Part shown: positions 45,601-55,051 of the stretch, one piece after another
Numbering within the stretch: position 1 is the stretch's first letter
How the letters are laid out: each line of letters starts with the position of its first letter
DNA from: Natribaculum luteum
GTDB taxonomy: Archaea; Halobacteriota; Halobacteria; Halobacteriales; Natrialbaceae
Assembly: GCF_023008545.1 (NCBI RefSeq)
Contig: NZ_CP095398.1
Location: forward strand, 248,001-312,000
Direction of reading: 5' to 3'
Length of the DNA: 64,000 bases
Translations under genes and position numbers: made by a program
Notes under the pieces: generated by a model
Database searches by the model: none
What the model was told of the DNA's origin: nothing
Seen by the model: the letters and a program-made list of their open reading frames with translations, nothing else

Positions 45601-46575
45601 TCAATTACTACGGTTTCGATGTGTGGAATTCGTGGTTGAATCTGCCGTTCGGAGTCTGGCAATCGCTCGGCGCATCGTGTTTCGACTAACGAGTGTGAAT
45701 CCTGCAGCAACGGCAAGAAATCCGACAATTGTTGTCATATAAATTGCCTTGTTTAGAAATAAAACCGACACGAGTGTCGCGGCAACCGGTTCTAAATACG
45801 CTACGAGTGTTGTTTCTGTCGCTCCAACCTGCTGTACCAGCCGGAAGTACAAGAGGTAACCACCAGCGCCAGCGACGAGGGTAATATATAGCAACGAGGC
45901 GAGTGCCACCGGAGTGAGAGACTGGACGGTCGGAAGCGATTCACCGCGAAGAATTCCTCCGCAGAACAATAGTGCCGCCCCGAGAAGCATCGCCCATCCT
46001 TGGAGCGTTTCCGCCGGTAGTTCGTCATCGAACAACTGGAGCGTGACTGAGCCAACTGCAAATAGTGTTGTTCCCAAGAAGACCAATCCAACGCCGAGTG
46101 CCGTCGACGACAGAGACATGGTACCAGTCGATGGTTGTGCGAGAACCAGGACACCACTCAGACCGAGACAGAACCCGATAACGTCGAGCAAGCCTCGAGA
46201 TTCACCGAGAATGGGGACAGCGACGAGGGCTGCTACGACTGGCGACATTGTGGTGACGACAGACGCAACCGCACCCGAGACGTGCTGTGTACCTAGGTAT
46301 AAGCCTGCCTGATAACCACCAAACATGAATCCGCCCACGATACCGATACTCATGAGTTCACGGTTTGTCTGCGGCAGCAGTCGGTTAGTCGCTATGTGTG
46401 CATATCCGAGGACGATACAGCCGGAGACAGCGTAGCGGATACCCGCCGCACCAAGTGGGGGGAGCTGTGCTACTACAATATCGATGGCGGGGAAGCCTGC
46501 ACCCCAGAGAAAACCCAATCCGATGAGGGCAAGCCCCGCCGGGATATGAAACCGGTTCTGGATTGTCGTTCCCAT
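45601..46575 (-). CDS. EamA/DMT-family membrane transporter
   Basis: This 324-residue protein has about ten membrane helices in two EamA repeats (LALIGLGFLWGAGFPAIDIV at the N-terminus, LYITLVAGAGGYLLYFRLVQ in the second repeat) and a positively charged C-terminal tail. DMT proteins move amino acids and other small metabolites. It is divergent from an Lrp/AsnC regulator across about 150 bases, a common arrangement for a regulator and the transporter it controls. It is not a close copy of the DMT protein at 3250. Confidence 0.85.
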   Translation of the reverse strand: MGTTIQNRFHIPAGLALIGLGFLWGAGFPAIDIVVAQLPPLGAAGIRYAVSGCIVLGYAHIATNRLLPQTNRELMSIGIVGGFMFGGYQAGLYLGTQHVSGAVASVVTTMSPVVAALVAVPILGESRGLLDVIGFCLGLSGVLVLAQPSTGTMSLSSTALGVGLVFLGTTLFAVGSVTLQLFDDELPAETLQGWAMLLGAALLFCGGILRGESLPTVQSLTPVALASLLYITLVAGAGGYLLYFRLVQQVGATETTLVAYLEPVAATLVSVLFLNKAIYMTTIVGFLAVAAGFTLVSRNTMRRAIARLRTADSTTNSTHRNRSN

Positions 46576-46729
46576 GTTGTGTTAGCTAGTAGATTCAGAA
46601 TTGGCAATAATGAGACGAATACGGCAGTCCTCCGCTCGAGTTTCGGTCTATCTGGAGGAACTTCGATATTGAGCCGGCGAGCTCAGTAAAAGTTGAAGTC
46701 ACTACGAATTCTGTGGGTATGCATACGCT

Positions 46730-47212
46730 ATGGATGAGAAGGACATTCAGATCCTGAAGTCACTTGAAGACCTAGAGACGACGAGTACCGAAGCGGTGAG
46801 TGAAGCGACAGGAATCCCGCTATCGACGATTCACTACCGCCTCAACAATCTCCGAGACGCTGGCATCATTACGAATGATCGATTGGATCTCGACCTCGAC
46901 GAATTTGGCTTAGGAGTGACAGTTCTTGTCCAGATATTCACAAAAAATGATCAATCCCATGCTGAGAGTGGCCGGGTGATCGCCGATATTGAAGGAGTTA
47001 CAAAGGTCTTCTTCACAATGGGAAGCACGGACTTCATTGCATTAGCTCGGCTACCGGGTAGTGATAGCGTTGAACGACTCATTTCTGAGTTCGAAGACCT
47101 CGACCAAGTCGATCGAACGAACTCTACGTTCGTGATCGAGCGAGAACTCGACAGTCATTACCCTCTCCAGCAGTACAGCGAAGAAACCCTTATGAATGAC
47201 TTAATTGAGTGA
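46730..47212 (+). CDS. Lrp/AsnC-family transcriptional regulator
   Basis: This 160-residue protein has an N-terminal winged helix-turn-helix (DEKDIQILKSLEDLETTSTE, then GIPLSTIHYRLNNLRDAGII) and a C-terminal RAM-like ligand domain (IADIEGVTKVFFTMGSTDFI). It probably senses an amino acid and regulates the divergent EamA transporter. Its last 12 bases overlap the end of the convergent HEAT-repeat gene, so the two stops interlock. Confidence 0.87.
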   Translation: MDEKDIQILKSLEDLETTSTEAVSEATGIPLSTIHYRLNNLRDAGIITNDRLDLDLDEFGLGVTVLVQIFTKNDQSHAESGRVIADIEGVTKVFFTMGSTDFIALARLPGSDSVERLISEFEDLDQVDRTNSTFVIERELDSHYPLQQYSEETLMNDLIE

Positions 47213-50200
47213 TCGGTCCCGTCCGTCGGTTCCCGCAGTCGCCAGACACTCTTCGGCGTAAGCCCGAACGTTGGGATCGACGTCGTCCAACCGGTCTTCG
47301 ACGGCGTCGACGACCGTCTCGATCGCGGCCGGATCGACTGTTGCGATCGCTGTCAGCCCCTGGAGTGCTCGCTTGCGGACTGCGACGGCCTCGTGACCGA
47401 CGAGGTCGGCCAGTACCCCGACCGCGGCCGGACGTGCACGGAGGTGGCGCCGACCGAGGTCCGCGACGATCGGCTCGATTCCATACCCGTCGGCGGCGCG
47501 ATCACACCACGAGCGAAGCAGTCGCACGAGCGAGGGCGGCGTCAGTTTTGCCCGGCTACAGGCCGCTACGAGGATATTGCGGACAGCGGTCCAGACCTGC
47601 TCGTGGTCGGCAGTGACCGCCGGCAGGAGATGGGTTATCACCTCGTCGGGCGGGATGAGCTCGCTGTCGGCAAGCGAACCGAGGGTCTCGACCGCTCGAG
47701 ACCGGGTCGTCCAGTTAGGTGCCTCGATCGAGTCGAGTACCGTGTCAACAGCTCGACGTCGGACCGGTGGTTCGTCTACAACCGGTAGGAGCGCCACGAA
47801 CGCGTCGAGTCGGGCCTGCCGACGCCAGCGCTCGGCGAGCTCGAGCCTCGCCAGTTCACGTACCGTGGCCGCAACGAACTCCCGGGGATAGTGGTCGCGG
47901 AGTCGATCCCGGACCGCCGTGACGGCGTCGTCGGAGCCGGTCACGAGGAATCGTGCGGTCACCGTCGGATCGAGTGCAGGCGCGTCGGTCGTCGACGGGA
48001 ACGAGTCGACCGCCGTCGCGTAACAGTCCAGCCCCGCGAGGCCGGCGACCCTCGCGGCAGAGCCGCGGAGTGCTCTGTGCGACAGGTTCACCGTCCCCGA
48101 CTCCTGGGTGCTGGACTCGGTGCCGTAGCTACTGCCGTCGACGTCGAGTATGGACGCGATCGGCTCCGCGAACGGACCGGCAACGTTTGATCCGCTCTCC
48201 GCCACCAGCACGGCGAGCGTCCGATAGACGGCGTCTTCGGCGTGGATGACGGCGACCCTCTCGGACTCGAGAGCGGCGGCGGTGGATTCGAGGGCCTGCC
48301 AGACAGCCTCCGGCCTGACCCGGGCGGACCGCACCAGGAGGTGACCGATCGCGTGCGCCTCGTCGACGTTGCTAGTCGCTTCCAGTCTGTCGACGAGCCA
48401 GTTCAGGATCGAGGGCTGAGTCGCCACCCGGTCGATCGGTGCGTACCCGAGCAACTCGAAGACGGCCTGCCCGCTTGTCCCGACGAGTTCGTCTGCCGGG
48501 AGCAGGTCCAGTGCGAGCTCCGCGTACGCCGGGTCGGCACTCGCGAGGTTCCGCAGGATAGAGAGCAGCCCGTCCTGGAGCGAGGGTCGCATCGCCGAGA
48601 CGGTGGTCCCGTCTAGCTCCGCCGCGACCCGGTCAGGAGCAGTCCGCGCAAGCAGCGAAAGTGCGTACGTCGCGGTTTGAGCGACCGGAAACCGGTCGGT
48701 AAGCAGGTCGATCAGCCGGGGAACCACCCGATCGGACGTGGCCAGCGATCTCGAGTATCGCCTGGTCGCGAATGCGGCCCACTCTCTGACGATAGCGTCG
48801 TCGTCTCGAAGTCGGTCGACGATCGCTACCTCGAGGTCACCGGAGAGCCCGTCCGCCGCGAGGGTCGGTGCCAGAGCGGTCGCGACCGTGATCGCCTGGC
48901 GGCGAAGCCGCGGTGATTTGGAGTCGAGATACGCCACCAGTACGTCCGCCAGCGACGCCGACGGAGATACCGGCTGGTCGGCGAGGCTCGCTAGCGCGTC
49001 GACGGTCTCGTCGTGCCGCGTGCCTGGATCGAGTGCCGTCACCCGGAGCAGGAGGTGGAGGACGACGCGCTCGCGGTGTTCGGGATTCGACGTGGCGACG
49101 GCGACGAGTCGGCGTCGCGCCGCCCGCTCGCGATCGACTGTCGTCGACGCGAGGTCGGCCGCCAGGTCGTCGATCGCTTCTGGATCGGTCACCGCTTCCG
49201 GATCGGGGAGGGGTGACGGATCGGACAGACCGCCGGCGGCAGCGGCGTCTCTAACCGTCGGATCCGGGTGTGATGCGACGACGCCCTCCTGATCGTCGAA
49301 CCCGAAGCTGCTCGATCGCGCCAGCGAGATCCACTTTACGACGGCGTTCGACTCGCTGTACATCATAATCTCGTCGGGAGATCCGATGGTCGACGACAGC
49401 GCGTGTGGGTGCTGATCGCCGAATTCGGCGAGCAGGTCGATGGCCGACCGGTCGACCGCGTGGCCGCCGATCTTCGTGACGATCCGATCCAGGGCCACGA
49501 CCGACTTCGCCGCGCAATCGAGGTGTGTCGCTGCCGGCACGTAGTAGGGCTTCCCGCTAGTCGGATGGTTGTGGGGAAGGATTCCCGCCATCGCGAGGGC
49601 CAGTTCTCGATCCTCGGCGAGCAGCGGTTCGTCCGCTGTGCCCGACCACGACCCAGACCGGAACGCCTGGATCGTCCGTCGGCGGGCCAGCGTAGCCGTC
49701 TCCTGGTCGGTATCGGCCCGCAGGAGACACGTCGCGACAGCCCCCTGGAACTGCCACGATCCCTCCGCCGATTCGAGTGCCGTCCGGAGCCGACCACATT
49801 CCGACGGCGTCAGCGCCAGTTCGTCCGCCGCGATCGCCGCCGAGAGGATGGCCGCAGCCGCCCGTCCGCCCTCGCCACCTTTCGCAACGAGGTCGAACAG
49901 CTCCGTCCGGAGCTCGGCGGCTGCGTGCGGGCGGCGCGTCCCGATCGATTCGAGGGTTTCGGCCGGACCGACGGTCGAACCGTCGTCCTCGGCCGTCACC
50001 TGCCGGCAGCACAGTCGGAGCACCGATACCGCCTCCAGGGGTGCCTGCTCCGTCGCCGCGACCACGGCGTCGGCCGCAACGTCCCGGGCAGTCTCGTGCT
50101 CACTCTCGAGGTAGTCCTCGACGACCGGCGGGACTCGACGATCGAACGCCTCGTTCGTTCCGGCGATGAACCGCAGACCCAGTAGTCCGACCTTCCGTTC

Positions 50201-51598
50201 GTTCGAGGAGGAACTCGTCGCCGCCATCTCGAGTCGCGAGCAGACGCGATCGGCGTCGGCTGCCGTCTCCGCACTGATCCGGGCGATCAACAGCGCTATC
50301 GTCCGGTTCGTGCTGGACCGCAGGTCTCCTTCGATTTCCAGCAGCCACGAGAGGTAGTCGCGTTCGAGGCCGACCTCGTCGACGGCCTCGGCCAGCCGCG
50401 CGATCGCCGGATCGTCGATCCTCGACGGCTGCACTCGCCGGTTGAGGAGGGCCCAGCAGGCGAGCGCGAGGGCGTGGCGTGCGGCCGCTCGAGACCCGAA
50501 CCCGTCGCGAATTGCGACCCAGCAGAGCGCTCGAGCGGCCACGACACGGCATCTAGTGTCCGCTGCGAGCGCCCGACGGAGTGGATCGATCGCCCACGGA
50601 CACGGCTCTCCTGCTTCGATCGCTGCTCTCACCGCGTGGATAGCCTCCGTCGAGACCGAATTCGCGTCGTCGATCGCGTCCCGTAGCTCCGTTTGGAACC
50701 GGCCGACGAGCGACGGATCGGCGGCACAGAGCCGGCGGATCGCACTGACAGCCGCGACCCGGACGTCGTCGTCGGGATCGGCTGCGAGCGCGGCGAGGTC
50801 GTCGTAGTGGTCGGCGACCGCCTCCAGTGCCGCGACGCCGTACCACCCGTCGTCGTTCCGTTCGAGTCCACCGATCCGGCCGATCGCTTCCGCGAACGCC
50901 GTGCGGACGTCCGGGTCGTGGTGATCACTGAGCGTGGCGAATTCCGCCGTAACGGGGACGAGGTCCGGGAGTGCGATTCCGACGTAACCCAGTTCGATGC
51001 AGGCAGTCGCGATCGGCTGCGGGGAGTCGGCATCGAGCGTCCAGATCCGTCCGGCGACGACCGACCGAACGACCGCCGGTTCGGTCCGGCCGATGCGGGC
51101 GAGCGAACAGGTCGCGTGCCACCGGACGCTGCTGTCGTCGGCTCCGATCGCACCGACGAGCGTGGGGAGCAGCCCCTTCACGACGCCGGGAGCGATCGAT
51201 CCGACGTCGCCGACGACTCCACAGGTGAAGTAGACGTTCGTTTCGGCGGGGACGTCGCCACCGCCAAGAACTTGCCGGAAGTGTTCCAGCAGCGGCGTGA
51301 TCGCCGTTGGATCGTCGCGATAGAGCGACCGCAGGTCGTCGCCCTGCGATACGAGCACGCGCTTCCCTGCCGCGGCTGCCGTCGCGATCCGGTCTACGAT
51401 CTCGACCGCCTCGAGGTCGGTCTCCTCGTAGAATTCGGTGAGTCCGTGGAGTGCGTTCGTCCGTACGACCGCGTCCCTCGCCTCGAGCGCGTCCAGGAGT
51501 TTCGCCGTTGCCTCGTCGTCGTCGATGCGGCCTGCCGCCCATCGACTGGTGACGGCGCGGACGTCCGCGGCCGACAACCGGTCGTCGGCCCCGTTCAT
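47201..51598 (-). CDS. Very large HEAT-repeat protein
   Basis: This 1465-residue protein has no recognisable catalytic domain and consists almost entirely of HEAT/armadillo-like helical repeats. Examples are DPDVRTAFAEAIGRIGG, DDDVRVAAVSAIRRL and, near the end, DDVDPNVRAYAEECLATAG. Such solenoids act as scaffolds for protein complexes. I chose the ATG at 51598 because it overlaps the stop of the VWA gene (ATGA) and the upstream 227 in-frame codons are a shadow of that gene. It is the last gene of the MoxR-VWA-HEAT unit, so it may be a scaffold, substrate or effector of the MoxR/VWA pair. No signal peptide or membrane helix is visible. Confidence 0.85.
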   Translation of the reverse strand: MNGADDRLSAADVRAVTSRWAAGRIDDDEATAKLLDALEARDAVVRTNALHGLTEFYEETDLEAVEIVDRIATAAAAGKRVLVSQGDDLRSLYRDDPTAITPLLEHFRQVLGGGDVPAETNVYFTCGVVGDVGSIAPGVVKGLLPTLVGAIGADDSSVRWHATCSLARIGRTEPAVVRSVVAGRIWTLDADSPQPIATACIELGYVGIALPDLVPVTAEFATLSDHHDPDVRTAFAEAIGRIGGLERNDDGWYGVAALEAVADHYDDLAALAADPDDDVRVAAVSAIRRLCAADPSLVGRFQTELRDAIDDANSVSTEAIHAVRAAIEAGEPCPWAIDPLRRALAADTRCRVVAARALCWVAIRDGFGSRAAARHALALACWALLNRRVQPSRIDDPAIARLAEAVDEVGLERDYLSWLLEIEGDLRSSTNRTIALLIARISAETAADADRVCSRLEMAATSSSSNERKVGLLGLRFIAGTNEAFDRRVPPVVEDYLESEHETARDVAADAVVAATEQAPLEAVSVLRLCCRQVTAEDDGSTVGPAETLESIGTRRPHAAAELRTELFDLVAKGGEGGRAAAAILSAAIAADELALTPSECGRLRTALESAEGSWQFQGAVATCLLRADTDQETATLARRRTIQAFRSGSWSGTADEPLLAEDRELALAMAGILPHNHPTSGKPYYVPAATHLDCAAKSVVALDRIVTKIGGHAVDRSAIDLLAEFGDQHPHALSSTIGSPDEIMMYSESNAVVKWISLARSSSFGFDDQEGVVASHPDPTVRDAAAAGGLSDPSPLPDPEAVTDPEAIDDLAADLASTTVDRERAARRRLVAVATSNPEHRERVVLHLLLRVTALDPGTRHDETVDALASLADQPVSPSASLADVLVAYLDSKSPRLRRQAITVATALAPTLAADGLSGDLEVAIVDRLRDDDAIVREWAAFATRRYSRSLATSDRVVPRLIDLLTDRFPVAQTATYALSLLARTAPDRVAAELDGTTVSAMRPSLQDGLLSILRNLASADPAYAELALDLLPADELVGTSGQAVFELLGYAPIDRVATQPSILNWLVDRLEATSNVDEAHAIGHLLVRSARVRPEAVWQALESTAAALESERVAVIHAEDAVYRTLAVLVAESGSNVAGPFAEPIASILDVDGSSYGTESSTQESGTVNLSHRALRGSAARVAGLAGLDCYATAVDSFPSTTDAPALDPTVTARFLVTGSDDAVTAVRDRLRDHYPREFVAATVRELARLELAERWRRQARLDAFVALLPVVDEPPVRRRAVDTVLDSIEAPNWTTRSRAVETLGSLADSELIPPDEVITHLLPAVTADHEQVWTAVRNILVAACSRAKLTPPSLVRLLRSWCDRAADGYGIEPIVADLGRRHLRARPAAVGVLADLVGHEAVAVRKRALQGLTAIATVDPAAIETVVDAVEDRLDDVDPNVRAYAEECLATAGTDGRDRSLN

Positions 51599-53442
51599 GC
51601 TCCCCTCCGGAACAGGCGGCGTGCGAGATGCCCGAGCACAACGTCCAGTTCCGCCGGCGCGGCGTAGACGACCCGATCGAAGTACTGCTCGTGATCGTCG
51701 GGTCCATCGCCCACGTAGACGCCGAAGACCGGGCAGCCACAGCGATCCAGCTGCGCCTTGTACTGTTCGACGTCGTTGGCTTCGCCGTCGGTCACGACGA
51801 TGACGAACGACACCGCCCCGTCTCCCCGACCGACGCGGCGCCGTGCGACGGCCAGTGCGTCCGAGAGCGGCGTCGAGCCACTGGACCGTCCCGTAACGAG
51901 CCGGTCGATCTGCGTCTCCGGATCGACGTCGAACGGCAACTCGAGGCCGACGCGGTGCTCGTACAGCGAGAGGACCGACACGTCGACGCCGAGTGCGTAC
52001 AGGGCGTACGCGAGTTGCGCCGTGGCACCCTCGGCAGCCGTGATCCGATCCGACATCGAGGTCGATCGATCGAGGATCACCTGACACGAGTAGTCCTTCT
52101 CTCGGCCGGGTCGAGTGCGCGTGAACACGCGCTCGGAGCCCCGAACGGCAGCGACGAGGTTCCGCGAGTCGACCGTCCCACGTCGAGCGCCCGAGTACTG
52201 TCTGGGTCGTCGCTCCTGCCGGAGCTGAGCGTCCAGGTCCGTCAGGAGCCGCCTCGCCGACTGTTTGACGGTCGTCCATCGGTCGGTGTCCCCACCTTCC
52301 TCCGCCGGCGGGACGACCAGCACCTCGTCGACCGCGGTCTCCTCATCGCTGACGATCCCGACGAGGCGCTCGACGGTTCGGCGAAACGCGGACGTCGCCT
52401 CGCCGCCGGCGTCTCCCCACCGACGAGCGGCTCGCCGCAACGCGTTTGCACTCGGTTCGTCCTTCCACGACTCCGCGTCGGATTCGTCGGTTCCGGTGCC
52501 TCCGGCGGGGGATCGCCCGCCGTGGCCACCTCTCCTGGCGTCGCTGCTCAATGCATCCGCGCTGTCCGGCGACCACCCGGACACCGCGCGGACATCAGCG
52601 GGCCGGACGTCCGGTGTCTGGAGCCGCTGGCGCTGCAACGGGGGCAGCACTTCGAGTTCCGAGCGGACGAGTTCGAAGAACTCGAACGCACGATCGACTC
52701 GCGCTTTTGGATCGGGTTCCGAGAGCATGTCCTCGACGTACGCCCGCAGATGTGGTTCGATGGATTCGACGATGTCGTGGCGTCCTCCCTTGACGACTCG
52801 TCCCGGTTCCGAGGGATCGATGATCTCGTCGAACCGATTCGCTGCACCGAACTCGTAGTCGAGAATCCCGAACTGAATCGCCTCGAATACGGTGTACGTA
52901 CGGACTGGCGTCTCTCCATCGATGAGACCGAACAACTCGACGTAACGTGCGTGTTTCCGATCGATGGTTGCACCCAGTGTCGCGTTCTTGAGAGCGAAGT
53001 CGTCCCGCAGACGGAGCTCTGCCGCCATCTGGGACTCGATCGCCACGTCTTCGCCTGCATTGTACACGTGCTTGAACAGGTGGATCCACCGCGGATCGAT
53101 CGAGTCGAGGTAGTCGTGGAAGGTGTCGAACCCGGAGTAGCGGACGTGTCCCAGTTCGTGAAAGAGGAAGGCGATCTGCATCGCCCTGTCCCAGATCGCA
53201 GGCTCGAGGTCGGTGTGGACCTGTTCGTACTTTCGGGTCGGAACCAGTACGACGTAGCCGTCGCCATCGTCGTTCAGCCGACATGCGGCTCCCGACGGCT
53301 GGAGACGAACGTCGACGGTCGTCGATCGATCCACACAGAAGTTGACGAGCCGCTGGAGCTCCTCGCGCCGAACCTCGGAGTCACGCTGTCGGCTCCACGA
53401 CTCGTCGATCAGGTCCGGGTCGGTGTCGGGTCCAACGCGCAT
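51595..53442 (-). CDS. VWA-domain protein with an HExxH motif
   Basis: The 615-residue protein has two parts. The N-terminal half (about 1-290) contains FLFHELGHVRYSGFDTFHDY with HELGH at residues 95-99, as in zinc metallopeptidases. After a low-complexity linker (Gly-, Ser- and Asp-rich, about 345-385), the C-terminal part is a von Willebrand A domain with an intact MIDAS: DRSTSMSD at 458-465, Thr near 524 in GSTPLSDAL, and VTDGE near 551-554. VWA proteins next to MoxR ATPases act as adaptors or chaperone cofactors. Whether the HELGH site is active is untested. It starts one base after the MoxR gene ends and its stop overlaps the HEAT gene start. The ATG at 53442 is preferred; the upstream frame is a MoxR shadow. 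Confidence 0.85.
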   Translation of the reverse strand: MRVGPDTDPDLIDESWSRQRDSEVRREELQRLVNFCVDRSTTVDVRLQPSGAACRLNDDGDGYVVLVPTRKYEQVHTDLEPAIWDRAMQIAFLFHELGHVRYSGFDTFHDYLDSIDPRWIHLFKHVYNAGEDVAIESQMAAELRLRDDFALKNATLGATIDRKHARYVELFGLIDGETPVRTYTVFEAIQFGILDYEFGAANRFDEIIDPSEPGRVVKGGRHDIVESIEPHLRAYVEDMLSEPDPKARVDRAFEFFELVRSELEVLPPLQRQRLQTPDVRPADVRAVSGWSPDSADALSSDARRGGHGGRSPAGGTGTDESDAESWKDEPSANALRRAARRWGDAGGEATSAFRRTVERLVGIVSDEETAVDEVLVVPPAEEGGDTDRWTTVKQSARRLLTDLDAQLRQERRPRQYSGARRGTVDSRNLVAAVRGSERVFTRTRPGREKDYSCQVILDRSTSMSDRITAAEGATAQLAYALYALGVDVSVLSLYEHRVGLELPFDVDPETQIDRLVTGRSSGSTPLSDALAVARRRVGRGDGAVSFVIVVTDGEANDVEQYKAQLDRCGCPVFGVYVGDGPDDHEQYFDRVVYAAPAELDVVLGHLARRLFRRGA

Positions 53443-53443
53443 T

Positions 53444-54382
53444 TCAGAGTTGCTTGTCGATGAGCGTTCGAACGAACGACTCGTCGTACTCGTCGACCCG
53501 GGCAACGAGTTCGCTCCGCGTCGCCTCCCGGACAGACATGAACTCACCTTCCATGAACCGGGCGATGCGGACGATCTCGCGGGTCGTGATCGGCGTCGAC
53601 AGTTCGCCGTCCTCGTAGGCCCCCCGGAGCCGATTGGCAAAGGCGACCAACCGCTCGATCTCCGGCCGCTTGCCCTCGTCGAGAGCCGTTCGTTCGAAGA
53701 CGAGGTCGACCTCGACGGACTCCGGCAGGTACTCCAGTTTTACGTGCCGAAAGCGGTCCTCGAAGGCGTCGTTCAGTTCGTAGGTGCCCTGGTAGCCGGG
53801 ATTTGCCGTCGCGACGACCCTGAACTCCGGGTGCGGGTCGATCTGTTCGCCGGTCTGGGGGATGGTGAGCGTCCGGGTTTGCCGTTGTTCCATCACGGCG
53901 TTGAGTGCAGCCACGGTATTGGCGGCCGCGGCGTTGATCTCGTCGAGCAACAGGACCCCGCCTGCGCGGGCGGCACGAGTCAACGGCCCATCGATCCACG
54001 CCGTCTCGGTTTCGCCGCCGTCGGTACTCACCAGGTGCAGCGTCCCCAGCAGGTCCTCGCGGTAGGTCGTCTCCGAGAGGGTGATCCGGTACAGGGGACG
54101 GTTGGTCTGTGCACAGACGTACTTGACCAGGAAGCTCTTGCCAACACCCGGCTGTCCCTTCAGGACGACGTTCATGCCGAGTTCGAGCGCGTGCGTGACC
54201 ACCTCGAGGTCCGTGCGGCCGCCCGCACCCGTCCGCTCGTGATAGGTGTCCTGTGCGAGCGACGGCACGCGCCTGTGGCCGACGTCCTCGAGGATCCCGA
54301 GGTTGCGAAATCGGTCTCCGGTCCGCTCTCCAGCTGACTGAACCGTCTCGGCGCGGGCGACGTTCCCTTCGAGCCCGCTCAT
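53444..54382 (-). CDS. MoxR-family AAA+ ATPase
   Basis: This 312-residue ATPase has Walker A GQPGVGKS (76-83), Walker B VLLLDEIN (143-150), sensor 1 VVATANPGYQGTYELNDAF (from 190) and the arginine-finger region EDRFRHVKLEYLP. The closest relatives by motif are the CbbQ/NirQ/MoxR type, which remodel or activate partner proteins together with VWA proteins. It leads the operon MoxR - VWA - HEAT with a 1-base gap to the VWA gene. I chose the ATG at 54382 (MSGLEGN). It probably forms a hexameric ring in the cytoplasm; substrates are unknown. Confidence 0.88.
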   Translation of the reverse strand: MSGLEGNVARAETVQSAGERTGDRFRNLGILEDVGHRRVPSLAQDTYHERTGAGGRTDLEVVTHALELGMNVVLKGQPGVGKSFLVKYVCAQTNRPLYRITLSETTYREDLLGTLHLVSTDGGETETAWIDGPLTRAARAGGVLLLDEINAAAANTVAALNAVMEQRQTRTLTIPQTGEQIDPHPEFRVVATANPGYQGTYELNDAFEDRFRHVKLEYLPESVEVDLVFERTALDEGKRPEIERLVAFANRLRGAYEDGELSTPITTREIVRIARFMEGEFMSVREATRSELVARVDEYDESFVRTLIDKQL

Positions 54383-54650
54383 GCGTCCCCCCACTCCTTG
54401 CCGATCAGACTGTCACACTTCAGTTCGTCGCAGGTCACAGTCACATTTGATAACAGGTGGATAAAAAACGTAGGCCGGACGCCGTCGCGTGCCGTCTGGA
54501 TCATCGTCGGTCGACTCGTCGGATGCATAGTCTGGCGTCCGATTCGCGGGACGGTGTCCCCGACGTCGCCGGTTTCCCGGACGCGGGCTTTTTACGAGGC
54601 GTTCGAACGACCCCATCGAGCCTGACGTTCACCTCCACCCGCACGTCCGC

Positions 54651-54660
54651 TTTTATATTC
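54651..54660 (+). promoter_or_regulatory. TATA-like box for the zinc-ribbon gene at 54681
   Basis: TTTTATATTC lies 22-31 bases before the ATG, the expected spacing for a leaderless transcript. Confidence 0.5.
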
Positions 54661-54680
54661 ACTGGCGCAACGGTGCAGAC

Positions 54681-54935
54681 ATGGGAATCTTGATCACAGA
54701 GTCCCGGTACAAGTGCCCAGACTGCGGCAAACGACACTCCGGCCACAAGGCCGACAAGCGAGTTCGAGTCCGCGGAACGAGTCGGAAGAAACTGAAGTGC
54801 CGCGACTGCCGGTCGTCTTCGTCGTCCTCGTCCGGCGTCGGCGGGCTCGGTGTGTTCGGGGGTCGCTCCTCGTCCTCCTCGTCTTCCGCCGACTCTGGAC
54901 GACCGACCGTCAACGCCGGTGACGTCGGCGAGTAA
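54681..54935 (+). CDS. Small zinc-ribbon protein with a Ser/Gly-rich tail
   Basis: This 84-residue protein has a zinc ribbon with cysteine pairs at C12/C15 (YKCPDCGKRHSGHK) and C40/C43 (LKCRDCRSS). A basic patch KADKRVRVRGTSRKKLK lies between them. The second half is a low-complexity Ser/Gly tail (runs of serine from about 45), probably disordered. It may bind nucleic acid or act as an assembly tag. It is divergent from the MoxR operon by about 300 bases. A different zinc-ribbon protein is at 63388. The function is unknown. Confidence 0.7.
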   Translation: MGILITESRYKCPDCGKRHSGHKADKRVRVRGTSRKKLKCRDCRSSSSSSSGVGGLGVFGGRSSSSSSSADSGRPTVNAGDVGE

Positions 54936-55051
54936 CCGGCTCACACTGCAGGCCTGTTTTTTTGCGCGCTGTATCCAGATAGTGACGATAGTGGCTGGTG
55001 CTCTCCCGGTCGCACTGCCAGGGGCAACGCCGTCAGTGGCGGAGCCGTCGA

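Noticed and set aside
45378-45689. A small plus-strand frame ending in the EamA gene
   Set aside because: It overlaps the conserved C-terminal end of the transporter on the other strand, has no similarity, and its composition is not clearly coding.
51599-52279. An N-terminal extension of the HEAT protein
   Set aside because: It is in frame but overlaps the VWA gene, is Arg-rich and shows no repeats. The ATGA overlap at 51595-51598 gives a better start.
51628-53463. A 611-codon open frame on the plus strand
   Set aside because: It is antisense to the VWA gene; GC-rich haloarchaeal genes often leave long open antisense frames. It has no domain signature, while the minus strand has HELGH and a complete MIDAS.
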